A stretch of 64,000 nt of DNA. Source: BCD1 sp942492125 (GTDB lineage Bacteria > Bacteroidota > Bacteroidia > Chitinophagales > Saprospiraceae). The DNA lies in the NCBI GenBank assembly GCA_942492125.1, contig CALODM010000039.1:124001-188000 (forward strand). Direction: 5' to 3'. The notes under the pieces are model-generated. The model did no database searches. It had not been told where the DNA came from and saw nothing but the letters and a program-made list of their open reading frames with translations. A program made the position numbers and the translations under genes. Every line of letters begins with the position of its first letter. Within the stretch, counting starts at the first letter, position 1. Shown in pieces: positions 35,558 to 44,900 of this stretch.

Positions 35558-37678
35558 TTATCTGACGACAAACCCATTGCCGAATCCCTTTTCAGGGCTC
35601 ACAAAACCGAGCTTTCCCTCATTGTCCTCAGCCATCAAAATCATTCCTTCCGATACAATGCCTCTCATCTTTCTCGGTGCCAGGTTCGCAACTACCACAA
35701 CCTGCTGGCCGATGATGTCTTCCGGTTTATAAAATTCGGCAATTCCGGATAGAATTGTTCGTGTTTCATTGCCCAGGTCGATAGTCAGGTTCAACAGTTT
35801 GTCTGCCTTAGGAATCTTAGTGGCAGCAGTGATGGTGCCAGTTCGAAGATCCGTTTTTGAGAATATGTCAAAAGTCGTCTCCGGTTTGATGGGTTCCCGC
35901 TGATCGGCTTTTTCCGCCTCAAGAATTCTGGTCATCTTTTCTTTTTGAGCTTCTATGATCTCGAGCCTGCTTTTATCTTTCCGGTCATTGATCTTGGCAA
36001 ATAAAATTTCCGGTTGCCCGATTTTATGCCCGGAAGCGATAAAGGCTACTCCTTTGTCCAACTGTTTCAAAATGGTATTGAGATCTCCGTTTTTCAATGC
36101 CTCCTTTCCGAGTAATTTGCGAATACGAGGCGAAGTAAATGGAATAAATGGCTCACTGAATACGGCCAGTAAACTCATGATCTGCAGACTGAAAAACATG
36201 GTGTTTTTAACTTCCTGGCTGTCCGGGTCTTCCTTCCATAATTTCCAGGGCTCTTTTTCCTGGAAATAAGTGTTTCCGTAGGATGCCAATTCTATAAAAG
36301 CATTGGAAGCCGCTTTGAAATTGAACGTATCAAAATTGTCGATCAATTCCTTGACCAGCTTTCTCAAAGGTGCATAGGCTTCATTGAGATCCAGCGTGGA
36401 TTCGGGGACTTCGCCTTCATAGTATTTGTTGGAAAGCGATACTACCCGGTTGATGAAGTTCCCCAGTTTGTCCGCCAGCTCTTTATCGTAAAAATCAATG
36501 AAATCATCCCATTTGAAATCTGCATCGCGGTTTTCAGGCATGTTTCTGATCAGAGCATACCTGAGCGCATCCTCTTTATTTGGGAAATCCTTGAATGATT
36601 CTAGATATTCGTGTTGTTCGATACCCCAGCCTTTGGATTTTGAGAATTTACGCCCTTCAAAATTGAGGAACTGGTTGGCAGGAACATTCTTGGGCAAAAC
36701 ATAATTCCCAAATGCTTTTAGCATGGCCGGGAATACGAGGCAATGGAAAACGATGTTGTCTTTACCTATAAAGTGGATGAGTTCGACATCTTCCCCCTTC
36801 CAGTATTCTTCCCAGTTTTTATTGTTGTCAATGGCCCACTGTCGAGTAGAAGAAATGTAACCAATAGGAGCATCAAACCAGACATAAAGTACTTTGCCTT
36901 CGGCGCCATCGAGAGGTACCGGAATGCCCCAGTCGAGATCTCTGGTAATGGCTCTGGGCTGCAGGCCATGATCCAGCCATGATTTGCATTGTCCCACCAC
37001 ATGGTTTTTCCAGGTTTTTGGATCATGATGGAATTGGCCGTCAATGGTACCCTTTTCGATCCATTCTCTGAGCCAGGCCTCGTGTTTATCCAGTTTAAAG
37101 TACCAGTGTTTTGTTGGTCTTAACACAGGACTTTTGCCGCTGAGGGTAGAGACAGGGTTGATGAGTTCGGTGGGAGAGAGGTCAGAACCGCAATTTTCAC
37201 ATTGATCGCCGTAAGCTTCAGGATGATCGCACTTTGGACAAGTACCTGTGATATACCTGTCAGCGAGAAATTGGTGAAATTCTTCGTCGTAGTATTGTTC
37301 GGAATTTCTTTCTTCAAATTCGTCGCCTTTCTCGTACAGTTTCTTAAAAAAAGCCTGAGCCGTTTCTGCATGCAGGCCGGCACTTGTACGGTGATAATAG
37401 TCAAACGAAATACCCAGTTTTTCAAAAGTCGATTTATTGAGCTCGTGATATTTGTCGATAATTGCCTGCGGAGCAATACCTTCTTTTTTGGCACGAATGG
37501 TAATGGCTGCTCCATGTTCATCTGATCCACAAACCCAGACGACATCTTTGCCCAACAGACGCAGGTAACGGACGTAAATGTCTGCGGGAAGGTATGCTCC
37601 TGCGAGATGCCCAAGGTGTAAGGCCCCATTGGCATAGGGCAGGGCTGAAGTGATCAGGTATTTTTTTGCTTGACTCAT
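35558..37678 (-). CDS. metG: Methionyl-tRNA synthetase with C-terminal tRNA-binding domain
   Basis: The 706-residue class I synthetase charges tRNA-Met. The HIGH signature is H21-L-G-H24 in ALPYANGALHLGH. The zinc knuckle appears as CPKC ... CENC in the connective peptide, the anticodon-reading helical domain follows with WKWDDF-type helix (here ADFKWDDFIDFYDKELADKLGNF), and the KMSKS loop is K344-F-S-K-S348. Residues from about 590 form the EMAP/Trbp111-like tRNA-binding domain (FSKTDLRTGTITAATKIPKADKLL, GQQVVVVANLAPRKMRGIVSEGM), the dimeric long form of MetG. A TATTTTTG -7 box lies upstream on the minus strand at 37713-37720. Confidence 0.96.
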   Translation of the reverse strand: MSQAKKYLITSALPYANGALHLGHLAGAYLPADIYVRYLRLLGKDVVWVCGSDEHGAAITIRAKKEGIAPQAIIDKYHELNKSTFEKLGISFDYYHRTSAGLHAETAQAFFKKLYEKGDEFEERNSEQYYDEEFHQFLADRYITGTCPKCDHPEAYGDQCENCGSDLSPTELINPVSTLSGKSPVLRPTKHWYFKLDKHEAWLREWIEKGTIDGQFHHDPKTWKNHVVGQCKSWLDHGLQPRAITRDLDWGIPVPLDGAEGKVLYVWFDAPIGYISSTRQWAIDNNKNWEEYWKGEDVELIHFIGKDNIVFHCLVFPAMLKAFGNYVLPKNVPANQFLNFEGRKFSKSKGWGIEQHEYLESFKDFPNKEDALRYALIRNMPENRDADFKWDDFIDFYDKELADKLGNFINRVVSLSNKYYEGEVPESTLDLNEAYAPLRKLVKELIDNFDTFNFKAASNAFIELASYGNTYFQEKEPWKLWKEDPDSQEVKNTMFFSLQIMSLLAVFSEPFIPFTSPRIRKLLGKEALKNGDLNTILKQLDKGVAFIASGHKIGQPEILFAKINDRKDKSRLEIIEAQKEKMTRILEAEKADQREPIKPETTFDIFSKTDLRTGTITAATKIPKADKLLNLTIDLGNETRTILSGIAEFYKPEDIIGQQVVVVANLAPRKMRGIVSEGMILMAEDNEGKLGFVSPEKGFGNGFVVR

Positions 37679-37712
37679 GTATTATATTTTTCTAACGACG
37701 GCGAAGGTACGG

Positions 37713-37720
37713 CAAAAATA
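37713..37720 (-). promoter_or_regulatory. Bacteroidota -7 box upstream of metG
   Basis: On the minus strand this reads TATTTTTG, a full TAnnTTTG match, 35 nt before the metG ATG at 37678. The -33 element is not clear. Confidence 0.45.
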
Positions 37721-37951
37721 AAAGCTACCGTACCGGTGACCGGCTTATTTTTTATTCGAATGAAAATCTGATAGTATTTGATACTACCTCATTTCGGGTA
37801 TATTAGTCTTTTCAATAGTTTTTTTTTCAAAAAAATTCCATTTTTCGCAATAATATCCAAAAAGGGCCGTTTTTCTCACATACTAATGCAAAAGAATATC
37901 CCTGCAAAACCCAAATGACGTTAAGCTTTGGAATTCTCTGCAAGAATTAGA

Positions 37952-37983
37952 TTTGCATTATCTTAAAAAAGATATTACTTTTG
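37952..37983 (+). promoter_or_regulatory. Strong Bacteroidota promoter for a candidate small RNA
   Basis: TTTG at 37952-37955 and TACTTTTG at 37976-37983 are 20 nt apart, a full match to both consensus boxes. The predicted start is near 37989, exactly where the structured element begins. Confidence 0.65.
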
Positions 37984-37988
37984 TAAAA

Positions 37989-38103
37989 ACGAAAATATTA
38001 GAGCTGCCTTTGGTAGACCTGAAGACAGACTCAAAATATAACTGGGGTTTAGTTTTATTTCCGAAAAGTGTGGTGCCGTTGGCTTCCACGCTTTTCTTTT
38101 TTT
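37989..38103 (+). ncRNA. Candidate structured small RNA of about 115 nt (6S-like layout possible)
   Basis: The unit runs from a strong promoter to a strong terminator and has no reading frame. CGAAAATA (37990-37997) can pair with TATTTCCG (38056-38063), with one mismatch. Inside, GAGCTG (38001-38006) pairs with CAGACTC (38026-38032, one bulged A) and continues as a long irregular hairpin ending in a TAGA loop. The 3' strand between 38033 and 38055 is unpaired, giving a large asymmetric bulge. A terminator stem follows directly. A long rod with an open bulge recalls 6S RNAs, and a Bacteroidota 6S class of similar size is known, but I cannot confirm membership. The alternative is an attenuator in the leader of the DUF1015 gene, made less likely by a second -7 box after the terminator. 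Confidence 0.5.
38064..38103 (+). terminator. Intrinsic terminator of the candidate small RNA
   Basis: AAAAGTGTGG (38064-38073) pairs with CCACGCTTTT (38086-38095) through ten pairs including one wobble, with an inner GCC/GGC pairing in the loop, followed by C and seven T (38097-38103). Confidence 0.85.
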
Positions 38104-38112
38104 AGCCTATTC

Positions 38113-38120
38113 TATTTTTG
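38113..38120 (+). promoter_or_regulatory. Bacteroidota -7 box upstream of DUF1015 gene
   Basis: TATTTTTG fits TAnnTTTG and lies just after the preceding terminator, 77 nt before the ATG at 38198. TTTTGTGTC (38116-38124) can pair with GACACAAAA (38181-38189) in the leader. Confidence 0.45.
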
Positions 38121-38197
38121 TGTCAAAGCGTTCGATTTCGATTTTTTTTCTTCTTACTTAGCCTTTTTAATCTTATATTAGACACAAAATTCGTGTC

Positions 38198-39329
38198 ATG
38201 CATATACGCCCTTTCTCAGCCATTTTTCCCAATAAAGATTACATTTCTTCAGCTGATTCTTTCTTCGAATCCGTAAAATTTGAATACCCGGAATATGTAC
38301 TAAGTGGTTTCTTTAATGAGCGAAAACCTTCCGGTATGTATATTTACCAAATCGATACAAAACGGCATCCCTTCATTGGTTTAACTTGTTGTGTTGATGT
38401 GGAAGATTATATCAAGGGGGATATCAAAAAACACGAAAATACACTTCCTGCCACTGAACAATTGCATGTGCAGTTTATTGCTGAGAAGAAAAACGGCCGT
38501 AAAACCTCTGGTGCTCATCTACAGGAATGTGGAAACACTGGATGATTGGATGCAGCAGTTCATCAAAAAAGAAAAACCTGAATTCGAAATGGAATTCGAG
38601 GAACCCGTCGAAACCCACAGGTTTTGGGCCATCAGAGAGGAAGGGGACCTCGATTTCTTGAAGCAGCTTTTTTTAAAAATCCCTAAATGCTATATAGCTG
38701 ACGGGCATCATAGGATGGCTGCAACCCGATTGCTGTACGAACGGGCCAAAAAGAATCCCAAAAAACACAAACATGATAAAATCCTTTGTACTTTCTTTCC
38801 GGTCAGTGAACTCGAATGTTATGATTACAACAGGGTGATTCACAACCTGGAAACCATCAGTATGGCTACTTTTATGGCGTTGCTTTCACAGGTCTTTGAT
38901 ATCGAACCTATGGAACAAGGTGGCAAACCTACGCAGAAGCATGAGATAACCATGTATTTGAGAAAAGAATGGTTCAGGCTTCGTTGGAGACGTCATGTGC
39001 TGGCGGAATATAAAGATCAGAGAGTCATCCTGGATACAATGCTGCTCAATGAAAAAGTGCTCAGGGATATCCTGAAAATGGGGGAGATCCGTACCGATGA
39101 AAGAATTGAATACGTGGAAGGCCCTCAAGGAATTGAGCCAATTACCAAAAAGGTGAACAGAGATGATCATTCCGTCGGTTTCTGTCTTCATCCGCTTTTA
39201 CTGGAAGAATTAATCCTTATTGCGGACGACGATAAGGTACTGCCCCCCAAATCCACCTGGTTCGAACCCAGGTTGAAAAACGGATTGATTGTAAAGGAGT
39301 ATTACAAAAAAAATAACAGGAACTCCTGA
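38198..39329 (+). pseudogene. DUF1015 family protein, one apparent frame break
   Basis: The frame from ATG 38198 reads as the DUF1015 N-terminus (IRPFSAIFPNKDYISSADSFF, RKPSGMYIYQI, KKHENTLPATEQLH) and then runs into a nonsense tail after residue about 98. The rest of the family continues in the next frame: TAVKPLVLIYRNV, ADGHHRMAATRLLYERAKKN, LCTFFPVSELECYDYNRVI, and a C-terminus with LPPKSTWFEPRLKNGLIV. Removing one A from the A5 run at 38489-38493 joins EKK to TAVKPLV and gives 376 residues, near the family's usual length of about 410. The D-G-H-H-R motif is the family hallmark. Biochemical function is unproven; some members cluster with serine or phosphoglycerate metabolism, not seen here. 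Confidence 0.8.
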
Positions 39330-39369
39330 ACCTGATTTGATTCATTTGGATAATCATAAAAAAACTATC

Positions 39370-40338
39370 ATGAGTTTTATAAGGCTTCTTTTCCTTATGG
39401 CTGCTGCCTTTTTTTTAACATGTTGTAATGATACTGTCATCAATGTTGAAAAATCCGGAAGGGAAGCACCCGGACTAGCCCGTTCCGGGGCTAAAACATA
39501 CCTCATGGTATTGGGTGTCGCTCAGGATGCAGGTTATCCTCAGGCAGGCTGTAACAAGGCATGTTGTAAACCATTTTGGGCAGGACAGGCAAAAGAACGT
39601 TATACCAGTTGCCTGGGCATTATCGATGAAGATTCCGGCCAAGCCTGGATGTTTGATGCCACCCCGGATTTTAAATTCCAAATGCAGGAGTTACTCAGGA
39701 ACGGACAGAAGCTTTCGGGGATATTCCTTACCCATGCCCACATTGGGCACTATACCGGATTGATGCATCTTGGCAGGGAAGTGATGGGAACCAGTGATAC
39801 ACCTGTTTTTGCCATGCCAAAAATGGCTGAATTCCTGCGACAAAATGGCCCATGGAGCCAGCTTGCCGATTTAAATAATGTTCAGATAAATGTTTTGAAG
39901 GCCGATTCTACCATCATCTTAAACAAAAATTATAGCGTAACCCCCTTTATCGTACCACACCGGGATGAATTTTCAGAAACGGTTGGTTATAAGATTGAAG
40001 GTCCGCTCAAGTCTGTTTTATTTATTCCGGACATCAATAAATGGGAAGTCTGGGACAGGGATATTATTGAAGAAATCAAAAAAGTTGACCTGGCTTTTCT
40101 GGATGCAACTTTTTATCAAAACGGAGAGATTCCAGGCAGGGATATGAGTGAAATACCTCATCCTTTTATGGAGGAGAGTATGGCAAAATTTCAGGCTTTG
40201 TCCCCGGAAGAAAAATCCCGGGTACATTTCATTCACTTTAATCATACCAACCCCGTGTTGCGAAACACCTCACAGAAACAGCAGGTTTTGAACCTTGGGT
40301 TTAAGGTTTCAGAAGACCTCATGGTGATAGATATTTGA
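39370..40338 (+). CDS. PqqB-like metallo-beta-lactamase-fold lipoprotein
   Basis: ATG at 39370 begins an export signal with a Cys pair (MSFIRLLFLMAAAFFLTCC), so a lipoprotein is likely; the frame is open further upstream from a TTG at 39337. The 322-residue product resembles PqqB of pyrroloquinoline quinone synthesis: LGVAQDAGYPQAGCNKACCKPFW, SCLGIIDEDSGQAWMFDATPDFK, and the metal-site variant THAHIGHYTGL, where Gly stands in the HxHxDH Asp position as it does in PqqB. Later His residues are in VPHRDEFSETVGY and HFIHFNHTNP. No other pqq gene is present, and a lipid anchor is not expected for cytoplasmic PqqB, so this is probably an exported hydrolase of unknown substrate. Confidence 0.82.
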   Translation: MSFIRLLFLMAAAFFLTCCNDTVINVEKSGREAPGLARSGAKTYLMVLGVAQDAGYPQAGCNKACCKPFWAGQAKERYTSCLGIIDEDSGQAWMFDATPDFKFQMQELLRNGQKLSGIFLTHAHIGHYTGLMHLGREVMGTSDTPVFAMPKMAEFLRQNGPWSQLADLNNVQINVLKADSTIILNKNYSVTPFIVPHRDEFSETVGYKIEGPLKSVLFIPDINKWEVWDRDIIEEIKKVDLAFLDATFYQNGEIPGRDMSEIPHPFMEESMAKFQALSPEEKSRVHFIHFNHTNPVLRNTSQKQQVLNLGFKVSEDLMVIDI

Positions 40339-40956
40339 TCAATCTGTTTTCTGGAGCATTAAAGTGCTCATGCAACGTTCGTCATTGACATTGACCGTTT
40401 TTAAAGGTTCTAGAAAAGTCAGTCGGTGTTGTCGCATTATTTTGGCAAGCATATTCTTGGTTAAAAGATACCTGACAGATCCGTCCGGAATGTGATGAAC
40501 GCCGGATTCAATTTCCTCTACAACCTTTTCAATTCCAATGTTGGAGGTCATCCGGATAAAAAGGGTGCCTGAGGGTTTGAGCAACCTGACCAGTTCCGCA
40601 AACATCTTTTCAAAATGCTGGTGGCTTTTGGCAAAGTGTAAAACGGCACTGCAAATGATATGGTCAAAAAAACCGGAATCAAATTCAAGGTAACGGAGAT
40701 CCGCAATTTTGACTTTTTCTGGGTGAAGGTCAATTTTCAGACTGTTGGCTGATTGTACCAAAGCTTCCAATGCCTCCTTTTGGGCATCAACAGCATATAT
40801 GTCAAAGTTGTTTTTTAATAACCAAAACAGGTTTCGGCCACTACCGCACCCGGCATCAAGAATCCTGTGATCCGGCTTATACCTGCCTTTCATGATCTGA
40901 TCCAGCAGGTAAATATCAATATTTTGTAGTTCGTGCCTCAATTCGGAAACATCCAT
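40339..40956 (-). CDS. Class I SAM-dependent methyltransferase
   Basis: The 205-residue protein has motif I ILDAGCGSGRNLFWL, the acidic end of strand 2 (IYAVDAQKEAL), IADLRYLEFDSGFFDHIICSAVLHF as motifs II-III and RLLKPSGTLFIRM as motif post-III. It belongs to the Methyltransf_11/25 type and is soluble. The substrate cannot be read from sequence; tellurite-resistance TehB-like small methyltransferases have a similar layout. Its stop codon (40339-40341) directly abuts the stop codon of the convergent PqqB-like gene (40336-40338), leaving no intergenic base. Confidence 0.86.
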   Translation of the reverse strand: MDVSELRHELQNIDIYLLDQIMKGRYKPDHRILDAGCGSGRNLFWLLKNNFDIYAVDAQKEALEALVQSANSLKIDLHPEKVKIADLRYLEFDSGFFDHIICSAVLHFAKSHQHFEKMFAELVRLLKPSGTLFIRMTSNIGIEKVVEEIESGVHHIPDGSVRYLLTKNMLAKIMRQHRLTFLEPLKTVNVNDERCMSTLMLQKTD

Positions 40957-41109
40957 TGTCGAAAGGATAAAAGATTAAAATTTAAATGTAGAAATCTCGA
41001 AACATGAAGATTGATTTTGGTTGACAAAGATCGATTGAGATGGCATGGGAACAATTTGTCACTAATTTTGGCAGCATGCTCATTAAAAATAACCTGAAAC
41101 TCAAAAGGA

Positions 41110-41853
41110 CTACTCCACAAAAAGAATATTCTCCTCCTCCAGCAGGGGCATCAGATTGTATTTGAGGTGAAGTTGTACCGTTGCCAGTACATCCTTTTCA
41201 CAGTATTTGGCAATGCGCTTCAGGTCCTTTTCTTGCCAGTACACTCTGCCGACTTCACTGCCATCGATATCATCTTTTGGGGAAGGGAAGCCAAAGAGGG
41301 CGGCAAGTAGTTTCAGTGAGGTATAATTTTTATAATCCCCGAATTTCCAGAATTCCAGGGTGTCGATGAGGTGTTTGGTCTCCCAGGGTTTTTTTCCGGC
41401 TATGTCAAGCAGTGCTGGTAATGGCAGTTGATTGACCAGCATGCGACGGCATACGTAGGGTACGTCAAATTCCCGGATATTATGACCACAGAGATGGTGT
41501 TTGTTGGGATTGTTGTAATGTTGGTTCAGTAATTCTGAAAAGTCTTCCAATAGTTTTTTTTCGTCATCGTCCGCGAAAGATTTAAGCCGGACGGAAAGTT
41601 TTTTACTGTCTTTGTCCCGGTACACCAAACCGACCGAAATACATATGATTTTACCGAATTCAGCATAAATTCCTGCTTTATCGGTGTAGGCCTCAGAAGC
41701 TTCCTCTTCAGTGATTGGTTCTTCATATTTACGCAGGACGCTGCGTGCTTTTAGTTTCCATAGGTCCTGGAATGTTTCGTCCAGATCATCAAAGGTCGCT
41801 TTTCCGGATACGGTTTCGATATCCAGGAAAAGAATACTGCCAATATTTGCCAT
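41110..41853 (-). CDS. 3'-5' exonuclease, DEDD/RNase H fold (PolB-like)
   Basis: ATG at 41853 gives MANIGSILFLDIETV; a longer frame to 41952 would overlap metH and adds unrelated residues. The 247-residue product has the DEDD exonuclease residues: LFLDIETVSG (first Asp and Glu), HLCGHNIREFDVPYVCRR (second Asp), and YCEKDVLATVQL (last Asp) with Tyr at the DEDDy position. It matches the predicted 3'-5' exonuclease family related to DNA polymerase B proofreading domains, common as a stand-alone protein in Bacteroidota. It would degrade single-stranded DNA or RNA from the 3' end. It follows metH on the same strand by 68 nt. Confidence 0.85.
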   Translation of the reverse strand: MANIGSILFLDIETVSGKATFDDLDETFQDLWKLKARSVLRKYEEPITEEEASEAYTDKAGIYAEFGKIICISVGLVYRDKDSKKLSVRLKSFADDDEKKLLEDFSELLNQHYNNPNKHHLCGHNIREFDVPYVCRRMLVNQLPLPALLDIAGKKPWETKHLIDTLEFWKFGDYKNYTSLKLLAALFGFPSPKDDIDGSEVGRVYWQEKDLKRIAKYCEKDVLATVQLHLKYNLMPLLEEENILFVE

Positions 41854-41921
41854 AGCTTGTTTTTTTTGGGAAAAATACAAAAAAACTGTTACCTGCCGAA
41901 CCCATTTCCCCGGTAAAATTT

Positions 41922-44900
41922 TTATCCATAATTCAAAACGGGTGCCAGCCAACGCTCTGCTTCCTCGACGGGCATATTTTTTCTGGAAGCATAATCCTCC
42001 ACCTGGTCCCTGGAAATTTTGCCGACGCCAAAATACCTCGAATCCGGATGGCTGAAATACCAGCCGCTCACGGAAGCCGCCGGATACATCGCAAAACTTT
42101 CTGTCAGCCTGATGCCGGTATTTTGTTCCACATTAAGCAATTCCCAAAGCATGGCTTTTTCGGTATGTTCCGGACAGGCAGGGTAGCCCGGGGCAGGGCG
42201 TATTCCCTGGTATTTTTCCTTGATGAGAGCTTCGTTATCATAAGCTTCGCCCTCGGCATATCCCCAAAGTGTTTTACGAACCCGTTCGTGCATGCGTTCT
42301 GCCAGGGCTTCTGCCAGCCTGTCTGCCAGCGCCTTGAGCAGAATGATATGGTAATCATCATGTTCTTTTTCAAATCGCTTAATATGTTTTTCAATGCCAA
42401 TGCCTGCTGTTACGGCAAAGGCACCCAAATAATCTTTTTTACCGGAAGTCGCAGGAGCAATATAATCACTCAGACAGAAGTTTGGCAAACCGGGAGCCTT
42501 TTTGAGTTGTTGGCGCAGGTGTTGAGCCGTAAACAGTTTTTCCGTGCGGGAATCGTTTTTGAAAATATCAATACTGTCGGGCTCACTTTGTTGAGCCGGG
42601 AAAAGACCGACGATGGCTTTGGCGGTCAGCCATTTGTCATCGATGATCTGGCGCAGCATACTTCGGGCATCATTGTAGAGTTTTTGCGCTTCCTCTCCCA
42701 CCACTTTGTCTTCGAGGATACCCGGAAACTTTCCTGCCAGTTGCCAGGTGGAAAAAAAAGGCGACCAATCGATATAAGGAACCAGTTCTTCTATGCTGTA
42801 ATCCTCAAAAATATGAATGCCTGGTTGTTTGGGCGCAGGAGGGGCGTAGTGTTCCCAATCTGCCTTATAGGCATTTTTCCTGGCCTCTTCCAGGGAAAGG
42901 TAAATCTTGTTGGCTTTGCGGTTGGAATGATTACTTCGTATTCTGTCATAATCTTCCTGTGTTTTTCCGACAAAAGCCATTTTGTTTTGCTCGTTGCTGA
43001 GCAATGCGTTTAATACCCCGACACTTCTGGAGGCATCCAGCACATGAATGACAGGACCGGAATAATTGGGGGCAATCTTTACCGCCGTATGTGTTTTTGA
43101 TGTTGTAGCACCTCCGATTAATAATGGGAACTTGAGGTTTTGTCTTTCTAATTCAGATGCCACATTGACCATTTCCTCAAGGGAAGGGGTGATCAATCCA
43201 CTCAGGCCTATAACATCGACAGATTCTTCTATGGCTTTTTGGATGATTTTATTGGTGGGAACCATCACGCCCATATCTATGATCTCGTAATTATTGCAGC
43301 CTAGAACAACGCCTACGATATTTTTTCCAATATCATGAACGTCTCCTTTCACGGTAGCCATGAGTACTTTTCCCCGGGATTGATTGCCGGCAGCATTTTT
43401 TGAAGCTTCGATAAAGGGTGTCAGGTAGGCAACAGATTTTTTCATAACCCGCGCACTTTTAACTACCTGGGGCAGGAACATTTTTCCGGAACCAAAAAGG
43501 TCTCCGACGATATTCATACCATCCATCAGGGGCCCTTCGATCACCGCCAGCGGGTCATCCAGTTTTTTCCTGGCGGCTTCGGTATCTTCTTCAATGAATT
43601 CTGTTATCCCTTTGACCAGGGCATGAGACAGGCGTTCTTCTACGCCGGCTTCCCGCCAGGATAGATCTTTTTGAAGTTGTTTGCCGCCACTACCTCTTGT
43701 AGATTCCGCAATTTTGATGAGTTGTTCCGTAGCGTCGGGGGTTTTGTTAAAAATAACGTTCTCCACACTTTCGAGCAATTCCTTTGGAATATCCTCATAA
43801 ATTTCAATCATCCCCGCGTTGACAATCCCCATGTCCATACCTGCCTGGATGGCGTGGTACAGGAAAGCCGAATGCATGGCTTCCCTGACCGGATTGTTGC
43901 CGCGGAAGCTGAAGCTTAAGTTGCTGACACCACCACTGATTTTGGCACCCGGGCATAATTTTTTGATCTTTTTGATGGCTTCAATGAAATTGATGGCGTA
44001 TTCATTGTGTTCGTCAATACCTGTTGCGATGGCAAAAATATTAGGATCAAAAATAATGTCAAAAGGTTTGAATCCAACTTTTTCTGTGAGGATCTTATAA
44101 GCACGTAAACAAATCTCAACTTTTCGTTCGGTCGTATCTGCTTGCCCCTGTTCGTCAAAAGCCATCACGATGGCTGCTGCTCCGTAACGCTTGACCAGTG
44201 TTGCCTGCCGGACAAACTCAGCTTCTCCTTCTTTAAGAGAAATGGAATTGACGATGCATTTGCCTTGAACACATTTGAGCCCGGCTTCGATCACACTCCA
44301 CTTGGAAGAGTCTATCATGATGGGCATTTTGGCAATGTCTGGCTCGGACATCATCAGGTTCAGGAATTTTTTCATAGCATTTTCCGAATCCAGCATGGCT
44401 TCATCCATATTGACATCCAGTATTTGGGCCCCCCCTTCGACCTGTTGTTGTGCAACGCTGAGCGCTTCGCTATAATTTTCGGAAAGAATGAGCCTGGAAA
44501 ATTTCTTTGACCCTGTAACATTGGTTCGCTCACCGATATTCACAAAATTGGAATCGGGACGCATGATCAGGGGCTCCAGTCCGCTGAGCATCGTATATTC
44601 GGTCAGGTCAGGAATCTGGCGGGGTTGAAGACCTTTTACCGCTTCTGACATTGCCTTGATGTGGTCAGGGGTGGTACCACAACATCCGCCAATGATGTTG
44701 ACAAATCCACTACCGGCAAAATCCCGGATATAGGCTTGCATGATTTCCGGGGTCTGATCATATTCTCCAAATTCATTGGGCAATCCGGCATTGGGGTATG
44801 CACTTAAATAACAGTCGGCGATCCTGGATAAGGCTGCGATGTGTGGGCGCATTTCTTTGGCTCCCAGGGCGCAGTTCAGCCCGACGCTCAGCAGGTCGAT

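Noticed and set aside
39262..39275. GGTTCGAACCC, resembling a tRNA T-arm
   Set aside because: It lies inside the DUF1015 coding region and no acceptor stem, D-arm or anticodon arm surrounds it.
42048..43013. Long plus-strand reading frame of 321 codons inside metH
   Set aside because: It is exactly antisense to a conserved methionine synthase coding region, has no family resemblance and a composition typical of a shadow frame.
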